Shown: one piece after another, positions 37,618-43,711 of the stretch
Numbering within the stretch: position 1 is the stretch's first letter
Layout: each line of letters starts with the position of its first letter
Assembly: GCA_030041535.1 (NCBI GenBank)
Contig: JASHNR010000025.1
Span: 1-43,711, forward strand
DNA from: Nitrosopumilaceae archaeon
GTDB lineage: Archaea; Thermoproteota; Nitrososphaeria; Nitrososphaerales; Nitrosopumilaceae
Direction of reading: 5' to 3'
DNA length: 43,711 nucleotides
The notes under the pieces: generated by a model
Told to the model about the DNA's origin: nothing
Databases searched by the model: none
The model's input: the letters and a program-made list of their open reading frames with translations, nothing else
Made by a program: the position numbers and the translations under genes

Positions 37618-38802
37618 ATGAGCCTAGCACCGCAAGAGTTAGAAAACAGCGCAAGCAAATTTGCTGCGGAAGCCATAAAGCTTGACTCGCAAGGCGCACG
37701 CGGCATGGCAATTTCAAGTTACCAGAGGGCAATTGATTCGCTCATAAAGCTAATTCACCTATATCCTGAGAACAAACTAAACAGGGTATACCAGGAACGT
37801 GTTGCCGCATATCAGAATCGCATCAAGGCACTACAAATGACTAATGTCGAAGTTGAGCCAGCTGTTGATCCAAAAGCAACACCTGAAGAGCAGAAACAGT
37901 CTCTGGCAAAAAATGAACTTGATTCATTGATAATGAAGGAAAAGCCAAACGTCAGCTGGGCAGAAGTAATTGGTCTTGATGATGCAAAAAACGCACTCCG
38001 CGAATCTATTGTTTATCCTGCTAAACGTCCTGACCTATTTCCTCTTGGTTGGCCAAGAGGAATCTTACTTTATGGTCCTCCTGGATGTGGCAAGACAGTA
38101 CTTGCAGCAGCCACTGCAAGCGAGATTGATGGATATTTCATAAACGTAGATGCCGCATCCATGATGAGCAAATGGTTGGGTGAAGCAGAGAAGAACGTAT
38201 CCAAGCTATTTGTCATGGCAAGAGGAATGGCTGAAAAAGAAGGATTGCCAGTAATACTGTTTATTGACGAAGTAGATTCACTTCTTGGAAACCGCAATAG
38301 CGAGATAGGCGGAGAGATTAGAGTCAAAAATCAATTTTTGACCGAGATGGATGGCATCAACGGAAAAGGAAAAGATCTCAAGCTCTATGTCATAGGGGCC
38401 ACAAACAAACCCTGGAGCCTTGACTGGCCGTTTCTTAGGAGATTTACAAAGAGAGTCTATGTATCACTTCCAACGCTAGAGGCACGAGTTAATCTTTTTG
38501 AGCTATATACTGCACCACTTCAAAAAGAGGAGAAAGCAAAACCGTCAGAGCTTGCAAAACTAGCAGATGGGTACAGCGCAAGTGACATTAAAGACATTTG
38601 TCAGTCTGCACAACTGATGGTTGTAAATGACTTGTTCCGCTCTCCAGAATTCAAAGATCCTGTAGTGGGAGAAGCACAACCGCAACCGCGTCCGATTACA
38701 ATGCCTGACTTTAAGGAAATAATCACAAGACGAAAGCCAAGTGTAAGCATGGAAATGATTCGCGCCTACTACAAGTGGAGCGATCAATTCAAGGCCCTGT
38801 AG
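37618..38802 (+). CDS. cdvC: CdvC/Vps4 AAA ATPase
   Basis: A 394-aa cell-division ATPase. The N-terminal MIT domain (about residues 1-72; FAAEAIKLDSQGARGMAISSYQRAIDSLIK) binds tails of ESCRT-III proteins. The AAA domain carries Walker A GPPGCGKT (153-160), pore-loop region MMSKWLGEAE (about 182-191), Walker B ILFIDEVD (213-220), sensor 1 GATNKPW and the arginine-finger region FLRRFTKRV. It ends with the Vps4-type C-terminal helix (SVSMEMIRAYYKWSDQF). It disassembles CdvB/ESCRT-III polymers at the division site. It is the third gene of the operon, which points to the two upstream proteins as partners. Confidence 0.96.
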   Translation: MSLAPQELENSASKFAAEAIKLDSQGARGMAISSYQRAIDSLIKLIHLYPENKLNRVYQERVAAYQNRIKALQMTNVEVEPAVDPKATPEEQKQSLAKNELDSLIMKEKPNVSWAEVIGLDDAKNALRESIVYPAKRPDLFPLGWPRGILLYGPPGCGKTVLAAATASEIDGYFINVDAASMMSKWLGEAEKNVSKLFVMARGMAEKEGLPVILFIDEVDSLLGNRNSEIGGEIRVKNQFLTEMDGINGKGKDLKLYVIGATNKPWSLDWPFLRRFTKRVYVSLPTLEARVNLFELYTAPLQKEEKAKPSELAKLADGYSASDIKDICQSAQLMVVNDLFRSPEFKDPVVGEAQPQPRPITMPDFKEIITRRKPSVSMEMIRAYYKWSDQFKAL

Positions 38803-38896
38803 GTTTCACTACAATATTTATCAAATCTTGTAAGATTTTAGACAAGGGATATCAAACTGATATAAGGAAATTCCCCTTAATGGGTGTGAAATTATT

Positions 38897-39037
38897 CTAC
38901 TGGGCTTTTTTTGGTTTAATCTTAGTTGGCTCAAACTTCTTTGCTTTTTCCACGCTCTTGAAAAGACAGGAGTCAGAGCAATGAGTGGTATGAGGATCTG
39001 ATAATTCTTTCCCACATACCTTGCATTTTCTTTTCAA
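38897..39037 (-). CDS. 46-aa zinc-ribbon protein (DUF2116-like)
   Basis: Begins MKRKCKVCGKELSDPHTTHC, continues SDSCLFKSVEKAKKFEP and ends in a Lys-rich tail. C-x2-C-x(11)-C-x3-C forms a single zinc site of the type found in DUF2116 small archaeal proteins. The related 37-aa protein at 11971-12084 supports that this frame is real. TTG start. A competing plus-strand ORF (38880-38984, one hydrophobic helix) overlaps it and was rejected. Function unknown; these ribbons often bind RNA or ribosomes. Confidence 0.6.
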   Translation of the reverse strand: MKRKCKVCGKELSDPHTTHCSDSCLFKSVEKAKKFEPTKIKPKKAQ

Positions 39038-39275
39038 TCCGTTTTCGGAAAAAATAGGTTGTTAATAACTACATGCCATGACTATTACGTTTGATAATAA
39101 GGTAAGGGAAATCAAATTCCAATACCTAAGCGATTGGAAATGAATTAAATGTTTGGCATCAAATTTAGCAAAAATCTGTAATTACAAGAATTTCATGTTT
39201 TACAGAATTAAACATGTTATGTTTAAAAGGACCCATTCAATTATGTCGTCAGTGATTACACCGAATTATCACTAA

Positions 39276-39935
39276 ATGATCAGTATGAACAAGTTAACAG
39301 TCGTATCGGATTTTGATGGAACTATATCTTTACATGAACTTGGAGAGATCATTTTAAAAAAATTTGCGCCAGATGACTGGGAAAAATTTTATTCACAAAT
39401 GATACGTGGAAATCTATCTTTTGATGAATGTATCACAAAACAATACTCATTAATCTGTGAGAAAAATCGTGAAAAAATTATAAATTCAATCAAAGACAAA
39501 TGCGATCTGAGGAAAGGTTTTAGAAATTTTGTAGATTTGGTAAATGATAACAACAATCAATTTGTTATAGTTAGTGGAGGTCTTGATTTTATTGTAGACT
39601 ATTGTCTACAGGGCAATGACCTATCTAATGTACAATGCGTGGCTCCAAGAATAAAATTGGATGGGCGCGGTGCAACATTACTACCGCCTAATAGGGCAAT
39701 TGTAAATTTTGGCCGTTCTAATTTCAAGATGGATCTAGTTGTAAGATTAAAACTCTCGGATAGGAAGGTATTATACATTGGAAACGGCGTTAGTGACTTT
39801 GCACCAGCATCAATTGCGGATATGGTGTTTGCTGTTAAAGGTTCTACTCTAGAAAAAAAATGCCGCAATGATGGAATGGCATACAGATCATTTAACAATT
39901 TTGAAGAAGTGAAGAATTTCATAATTTCTAGCTGA
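39276..39935 (+). CDS. HAD-superfamily phosphatase (phosphoserine-phosphatase/MtnX-like)
   Basis: A 219-aa protein. Motif I DFDGTIS (about residues 12-18) has the nucleophile Asp and acid/base Asp. Motif II is VIVSGGLDFIV (about residue 96), and motif IV is YIGNGVSDFAPASIAD, holding the Mg2+ ligand. The helical cap (about residues 25-75) places it in the C1-cap group with SerB and MtnX-type phosphatases. The substrate is not readable; a phospho-metabolite such as phosphoserine or a methionine-salvage intermediate is a family-based guess. TATA-like GTTTAAAAGG is about 55 nt upstream, so the mRNA has a leader. Confidence 0.87.
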   Translation: MISMNKLTVVSDFDGTISLHELGEIILKKFAPDDWEKFYSQMIRGNLSFDECITKQYSLICEKNREKIINSIKDKCDLRKGFRNFVDLVNDNNNQFVIVSGGLDFIVDYCLQGNDLSNVQCVAPRIKLDGRGATLLPPNRAIVNFGRSNFKMDLVVRLKLSDRKVLYIGNGVSDFAPASIADMVFAVKGSTLEKKCRNDGMAYRSFNNFEEVKNFIISS

Positions 39936-40197
39936 CTGAACCTAACTGGAAGTATGAATGATTCAATTGTTATTGTAAGTATCTAAAATCCAGTAAAATC
40001 TACAGTAGGAGGGGTCCATTATTGTCGCAATGCCTCACAAGATACTTTGATAGGTCCCTCTCCCACTCAATTATGTTTTAAAACAATTTAAGGCATTTCT
40101 ATGAAATTACTAGAAATTCTAGAATTTCCAGAATTTACAATAATTAGTGAGATATTGATTATAAGCACAGGTAGGTATATCAAGACAAGAAGATCAA

Positions 40198-40353
40198 GTG
40201 AAATTGGAAGATAAATACAATTCCAGTGGAAAAAATCTAGAACGATGGAAATGCTATAGGTGTGATTTTGTTTTTTTAAATGAATCAATCGCAAAATTAC
40301 ATGAAGATCTTCTCAGGCACCAAGTCTACAAGATAAGATCAATTAATTATTGA
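40198..40353 (+). CDS. 51-aa C2H2 zinc-finger protein
   Basis: Starts MKLEDKYNSSGKNLERWKCY, continues RCDFVFLNESIAKLHEDLLR and ends HQVYKIRSINY. The finger is C-x2-C-x12-H-x5-H, similar to the C-terminal finger fused to CBS domains in gene 18344. GTG start, with TATA-like TTGATTATAAG about 35 nt upstream. No homolog name is known to me; it could act as a DNA- or RNA-binding adaptor. It lies in an otherwise empty 460-nt stretch, with AGAATTTC-type repeats at about 40105-40135. Confidence 0.5.
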   Translation: MKLEDKYNSSGKNLERWKCYRCDFVFLNESIAKLHEDLLRHQVYKIRSINY

Positions 40354-40399
40354 GCAATTTTTCCATAAATTAACGGGGTCAAATGCCTCATGCTAGTAA

Positions 40400-41014
40400 T
40401 TACTCTTCGTCACTAGCATATCCTCTTTCTACAAGGAATTTCTTGAATTCGTCAGACTCTGTTATCATAAGATCTATGGATCTAAGCAGGCTTGCATAAA
40501 AGAATTCCATTGCCTCGTGACTTCGCTGACAGTTTGGACAAACATTGGTATTCTGAGTTGGTAAAAATTTTCGTAATTCTTTGTTTTTTTCAAACTCGCT
40601 TCGTAATTCCTTGAATATTTTTATTATTGGTTGACGAAGCTCTTCTGTCATGTAAGCCATCATGCCACTCATCTTTAATGCTGCATCGAATTCTCTGTCT
40701 ATGCCGTATTTTCCCCAAGTGCCTTTTTCACAAACAAAGCGTTTCTTTCTATCTCCTTTACTTTTCTTGTCTCTTGGATACAAGAAGATAAATTCTAATC
40801 TATAAAGTTCTTTTAAAATTGAATAAACAACACTTGCTGGAATTTTTTCTTTCTCAATAATGTCTTCAGCTGTGATTCCATTTGCTCCAGCTTGTCTAAT
40901 ATCGTCCATTATCTTCCATGCTAATTCTTTTGACAGTATGTCTGCTTCAAGATAAGATTCAACTGGAAAATGAGTCAGATAGGTCTTGATATTCTTGGGT
41001 TTTGTATTGTTCAA
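40400..41014 (-). CDS. winged-helix regulator with C-terminal CxxC
   Basis: A 204-aa protein. Residues about 25-85 form a wHTH (ELAWKIMDDIRQAG, ITAEDIIEKEKIPASVVYSILKELYRLEFIFLYP) of TrmB/ArsR type. Residues about 110-160 are helical. A CPNCQRSHEAMEF motif at about residue 158 may bind metal or sense redox state, and the tail is acidic. It starts with TTG, about 28 nt from TATA-like CATATAAAAATG, just downstream of the inverted repeat at 41061-41087. It may control its own gene and the Hyf-like operon, which carries the same repeat. Confidence 0.75.
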   Translation of the reverse strand: MNNTKPKNIKTYLTHFPVESYLEADILSKELAWKIMDDIRQAGANGITAEDIIEKEKIPASVVYSILKELYRLEFIFLYPRDKKSKGDRKKRFVCEKGTWGKYGIDREFDAALKMSGMMAYMTEELRQPIIKIFKELRSEFEKNKELRKFLPTQNTNVCPNCQRSHEAMEFFYASLLRSIDLMITESDEFKKFLVERGYASDEE

Positions 41015-41060
41015 TACATCAGTTTTGCTCTTTTCACATTTTTATATGTTTCACAGAAAC

Positions 41061-41087
41061 TGAATTTCTGGAAAGTCTGGAAATTCA
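41061..41087 (-). promoter_or_regulatory. 27-bp inverted repeat, copy 1
   Basis: TGAATTT-N13-AAATTCA, just upstream of the TATA box of wHTH gene 41014 and also within the divergent promoter region of gene 41146. The same half-sites with the same 13-nt spacer occur at 41399-41425. Confidence 0.6.
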
Positions 41088-41145
41088 CATAATTCGGTTT
41101 TTACTTACTAATTGTTTAAGTTTACACATTACAAGTGAGAGACAA

Positions 41146-41343
41146 ATGTACTTTGATCTCAAGATAGTAAGCTTCAGGTGTGCAGAAATGGGAACAAATT
41201 GTAGCTATACATTAATTGCACGCAGCAAGGAGGAACTGCTTCGAGATATCCAAAATCATGCCCTAAGAATTCATGGAATGGAGGATTTGCCTGCCGATCT
41301 TGTCAAGAAGATCGAGTTCTCAATCAAAGTCGGTCGGATGTAA
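41146..41343 (+). CDS. DUF1059-family small protein
   Basis: A 65-aa protein: MYFDLKIVSFRCAEMGTNCS, then ARSKEELLRDIQNHALRIHGM and LPADLVKKIEFSI. The Cys pair, the EELL-x(6)-HA-x(3)-HGM block and the length fit the DUF1059 family of small proteins of unknown function. The His and Cys residues suggest a metal site. The ORF reads back to 41002, but ATG 41146 is the family start and lies about 28 nt from TATA-like GTTTAAGTTTAC. Single-gene unit, divergent from the wHTH gene. Confidence 0.82.
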   Translation: MYFDLKIVSFRCAEMGTNCSYTLIARSKEELLRDIQNHALRIHGMEDLPADLVKKIEFSIKVGRM

Positions 41344-41398
41344 ATATGAGATGGTTATGACAATTGTGCGAACGAAGTTTTACAAGATTCTTAAATAC

Positions 41399-41425
41399 TG
41401 AATTTTTCAAATTTATGTAAATTCA
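41399..41425 (+). promoter_or_regulatory. 27-bp inverted repeat, copy 2, before Hyf-like operon
   Basis: TGAATTT-N13-AAATTCA (extended to CTGAATTT/AAATTCAG), immediately followed by a TATA-like CAATTAAATG. It is about 95 nt before the start of gene 41520 and matches the copy at 41061-41087 in half-sites and spacing. Confidence 0.6.
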
Positions 41426-41519
41426 GAACAATTAAATGTCATAAAACTGGGCATAATTCAAGATACAACATATGATTGGCATTTTCATAGAAAGCGAGAA
41501 TTAGAATTCGTTGATTTTC

Positions 41520-43571
41520 ATGATGATGGACAGTTTTACGTTATTTCAAGATGTGGTCTTACTTTATGTGACAGGTGCCGTCTTGGGGCTTTTTTCAAGG
41601 AACACCTGTTTGACCAGAACTCTAACATTTGTGCCTTCTGTGGTGGCCTCTGCTTTACTTGTTGTTTTTTCCAGCAGCGTAATAATGAGTGGAAAATCAT
41701 TACAAATTGTAGCGCCAGGTGTCCTTTCCTTTTTTAATTTTGAAATTCTCATAGATGGTATTTCCGCATTTTTCATTTTGATTATTGGCATAATTTCATT
41801 TGCAGTATCACTGTATTCAATAGGCTACTCAAAAGAATATGAAATAAAAAAAAGAACACCTACTTTGGTATTTCTTTTCAACATATTCATACTTTCAATG
41901 GTTCTTGTGGTTGCATCAAACAATGCCTTTTTCTTTCTAGTGTTTTGGGAACTGATGTCATTGGTATCTTTCTTACTAGTGATTTATGATCATGATAAAG
42001 AAGAGAATCTCAGGTCTGGAATAACTTATCTTATAATGACACATTTTGGAACTGCGTTCATCTTTGCCTCATTTTTGTTAGGTTATATTCAGACCGGTAG
42101 CTTTAGTTTTGATTCATTTCGTCATTCTTCTACAGGTTTTCCTTTATTTGTAAAAAACCTTGTATTCATTTTTGCATTCATTGGATTTGGAACAAAGGCA
42201 GGAATGGTACCCTTGCATGTCTGGCTTCCAAAGGCCCATTCATCTGCACCGAGCAACATCTCTGCTCTCATGTCTCCAGTTATGATAAAAATTGGTATAT
42301 ATGGAATGATAAGAACAATTTTTGATTTTAGCGGATTTGGGATCTCTCCTGATTTTGCATGGTGGGGAATGCTTCTGATTGTTTTTGGTTCTGCATCAGC
42401 CATAATAGGAGTTCTATATGCTGTAGTGGAACGCGACATCAAGCGGGCCCTTGCCTTTTCTAGTATAGAAAACATTGGGATAATACTAATCGGTCTTGGG
42501 CTGTCTATAGTTTTTACATCATTCCAGCTTACCGCATTTGCTATACTTGCATTGGTGGCAAGCATGTATCATACAATCAACCATGCGGTCTTCAAAGGCC
42601 TGCTCTTTATGGGAGCAGGCTCTGTGGTATCTGTAACGCATACAAAAAACATCGAACACTTGGGTGGTCTTGTAAAACAAATGCCATGGACTTCTTTGTT
42701 GTTTTTAATTGGAGCGATCTCAATTTCTGGTCTTCCTCCATTTAACGGATTCATCAGTGAATGGTTTACACTGCAATCTTTGCTGTCAAGCTATCATATT
42801 CCGTCAACAATACTTCAAATCTCTATTGCTTTTGCAAGTCTACCTTTTGCGCTGACAATAGGAATCGCGGCTGCAACATTTGTCAAACTGTTTGGCATGA
42901 CATTTCTTTCCAAGACAAGAAACAAGCATGCTATAAACATCAAAGAAGTTTCGCGCAGTATGATTTTAGGAATGTCAATTCTTGCTGCCACTTGTGTATT
43001 GTTTGGTATCATGCCATATCTTGGTACGTCGTTGATATCTACTGCATTCCACCTACCTTCCCAACCGCCAAGTCCGTTTGTTTCCATTTCAATTCAGAAC
43101 AGTTCGGGTAAAAGTTTTGCAAATATTTCCATGCCTGTTGTTGTGATCATGCTATTGTCAGTCTCAATTGCAATTTTTGGCTTTATTCGGGTATTGGGTG
43201 GCACTACCAAAAAGACCACATATGGTACATGGGATTGCGGATTTGGCAGTCTAACTGAGAGAATGGAATATACTCCAACATCCTTCTCACAGCCAATACG
43301 TGCGGTATTCAAGGTTTTTTTCAAACCTCACAATCACACCGAGAAAGAATCTTTTGGAGAAAACCCATACCTGCTAAAGACTGTAAAAATTGAAACTATG
43401 GTAAAAAATGTTTTCGAGGAGATACTTTACGAGTCTATCATTTCTTCATTTGTTTTCTTTTTTGACAAGGTGCGAAGGCTTCAGACTGGAAAGATAAACG
43501 CATACCTGCTTTACATCATGATAACACTAGTTCTACTCTTACTGTTTGTGAGGTTAAGCAACAATGCATAG
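41520..43571 (+). CDS. HyfB/NuoL-type proton-conducting membrane subunit
   Basis: About 683 aa, some 15-17 membrane helices. The antiporter-like core contains the key helix residues (FWELMSLVSFLLVIYDH; GFGTKAGMVPLHVWLPKAHSSAPSNISALMSPVMIKIGIYG; HTINHAVFKGLLFMGAG), the Lys/Glu/His set used for proton translocation in complex I-like enzymes. The sequence after GLPPFNGFISEW and the C-terminal extension are closer to HyfB/formate-hydrogenlyase subunit 3 than to NuoL. It overlaps the next gene, a HyfC-like subunit, by 8 nt. The catalytic hydrogenase-like subunits would lie beyond the window. An in-frame TTG at 41511 is the longest possible start; the ATG run at 41520-41528 is preferred. Confidence 0.88.
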   Translation: MMMDSFTLFQDVVLLYVTGAVLGLFSRNTCLTRTLTFVPSVVASALLVVFSSSVIMSGKSLQIVAPGVLSFFNFEILIDGISAFFILIIGIISFAVSLYSIGYSKEYEIKKRTPTLVFLFNIFILSMVLVVASNNAFFFLVFWELMSLVSFLLVIYDHDKEENLRSGITYLIMTHFGTAFIFASFLLGYIQTGSFSFDSFRHSSTGFPLFVKNLVFIFAFIGFGTKAGMVPLHVWLPKAHSSAPSNISALMSPVMIKIGIYGMIRTIFDFSGFGISPDFAWWGMLLIVFGSASAIIGVLYAVVERDIKRALAFSSIENIGIILIGLGLSIVFTSFQLTAFAILALVASMYHTINHAVFKGLLFMGAGSVVSVTHTKNIEHLGGLVKQMPWTSLLFLIGAISISGLPPFNGFISEWFTLQSLLSSYHIPSTILQISIAFASLPFALTIGIAAATFVKLFGMTFLSKTRNKHAINIKEVSRSMILGMSILAATCVLFGIMPYLGTSLISTAFHLPSQPPSPFVSISIQNSSGKSFANISMPVVVIMLLSVSIAIFGFIRVLGGTTKKTTYGTWDCGFGSLTERMEYTPTSFSQPIRAVFKVFFKPHNHTEKESFGENPYLLKTVKIETMVKNVFEEILYESIISSFVFFFDKVRRLQTGKINAYLLYIMITLVLLLLFVRLSNNA

Positions 43572-43711
43572 CATTGCAGCACTCGCAGTCGGATTAATCC
43601 AAGTGCTGGTCATACTGGCACTAGCCCCACTGCTAACAGGAATAATAAGAAAAACAAAGGCAATAACGCAAAAAAGAATTGGTGCTGGTATTTTGCAGCC
43701 ATACTATGATC
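43564..43711 (+). CDS. HyfC/NuoH-like membrane subunit (5' part)
   Basis: The first 49 codons are visible before the window ends. One membrane helix (AALAVGLIQVLVILALAPLL) leads into TGIIRKTKAITQKRIGAGIL and QPYYD. The pattern LAPLLTGIIRKxKA-x(4)-KR-x-GA-x-ILQPYYD is the hallmark of HycD/HyfC, the formate-hydrogenlyase membrane subunit related to NuoH. Together with the preceding gene it shows the order HyfB-HyfC. Truncated by the window edge only. Confidence 0.85.
   Translation, partial: MHSIAALAVGLIQVLVILALAPLLTGIIRKTKAITQKRIGAGILQPYYD

Noticed and set aside
38880-38984. Plus-strand ORF of 34 codons with one hydrophobic helix and a possible TATA box
   Set aside because: It is antisense to the zinc-ribbon ORF 38897-39037, which has a recognisable Cys pattern and a paralog at 11971.
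39078-39084. TGATAAT at 39078, outside the island
   Set aside because: It has no left half-site, no TATA-like box about 10 nt on and no start codon at the expected distance.
1-43711. CRISPR array, insertion sequence, tRNA or rRNA genes
   Set aside because: I looked for regularly spaced direct repeats, transposase-like ORFs with terminal repeats, and tRNA T-arm signatures and found none. A tRNA with an intron could still be missed by eye.

Overview
This window looks like a chromosomal segment of an AT-rich ammonia-oxidising-type archaeon (Nitrososphaerota/Thaumarchaeota). The evidence is an archaeal eL40 ribosomal protein, a CdvC/Vps4 ATPase with an ESCRT-III-like partner, archaeal triosephosphate isomerase, PPDK and IleRS, Lrp/TrmB/XRE-CBS regulators, two DUF6659-like proteins, and TATA boxes 25-30 nt upstream of start codons, which implies mostly leaderless mRNAs. 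A Nitrosotalea-like affiliation is a guess. I found no tRNA, rRNA, CRISPR array or insertion sequence.

Region 1 (about 1-20.9 kb) is a stress and metal-handling island of short, mostly single-gene units. It holds four universal-stress proteins, five of the window's six stand-alone CBS-domain proteins in one run, a copper block (YHS-CopA P-type ATPase, a 42-aa metallothionein-like gene, and a divergent CcdA-like protein with a YHS domain), a secreted pentapeptide-repeat protein, an LRV-repeat protein, an MFS carrier, a zinc alcohol dehydrogenase, several wHTH/RHH regulators and many tiny genes. The main discovery is a shared promoter architecture. An inverted repeat, TTATCA-N4-TGATAAT, is followed by about 10 nt and then a TATA-like box, with the start codon usually 46-50 nt after the first T of the right half-site. 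I count 21 sites serving about 23 promoters on both strands, two of them between divergent gene pairs. The spacing fits translation starts well enough to correct several of them and to support small genes.

Region 2 (21-34 kb) is mostly core metabolism without that element: an NRAMP-type transporter, a tpiA-ppdK-XRE/CBS operon, sucC-sucD-eL40, and ileS. Between sucC and a DUF6659 gene lies a 62-nt structured RNA candidate with its own correctly spaced TATA box.

Region 3 (34-38.8 kb) carries an Lrp regulator, a TrmB-like regulator and, divergent from the latter, a three-gene operon: an ESCRT-III-like protein, a helical protein with a proline-rich tail, and CdvC. It is preceded by nested palindromes.

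Region 4 (38.8-43.7 kb) has small zinc-binding proteins, an HAD phosphatase, a wHTH regulator, a DUF1059 protein and the start of a HyfB/HyfC-like (group 4 hydrogenase or complex I related) membrane operon that runs off the right edge. A 27-bp inverted repeat, TGAATTT-N13-AAATTCA, occurs in front of both the wHTH gene and the Hyf-like gene.
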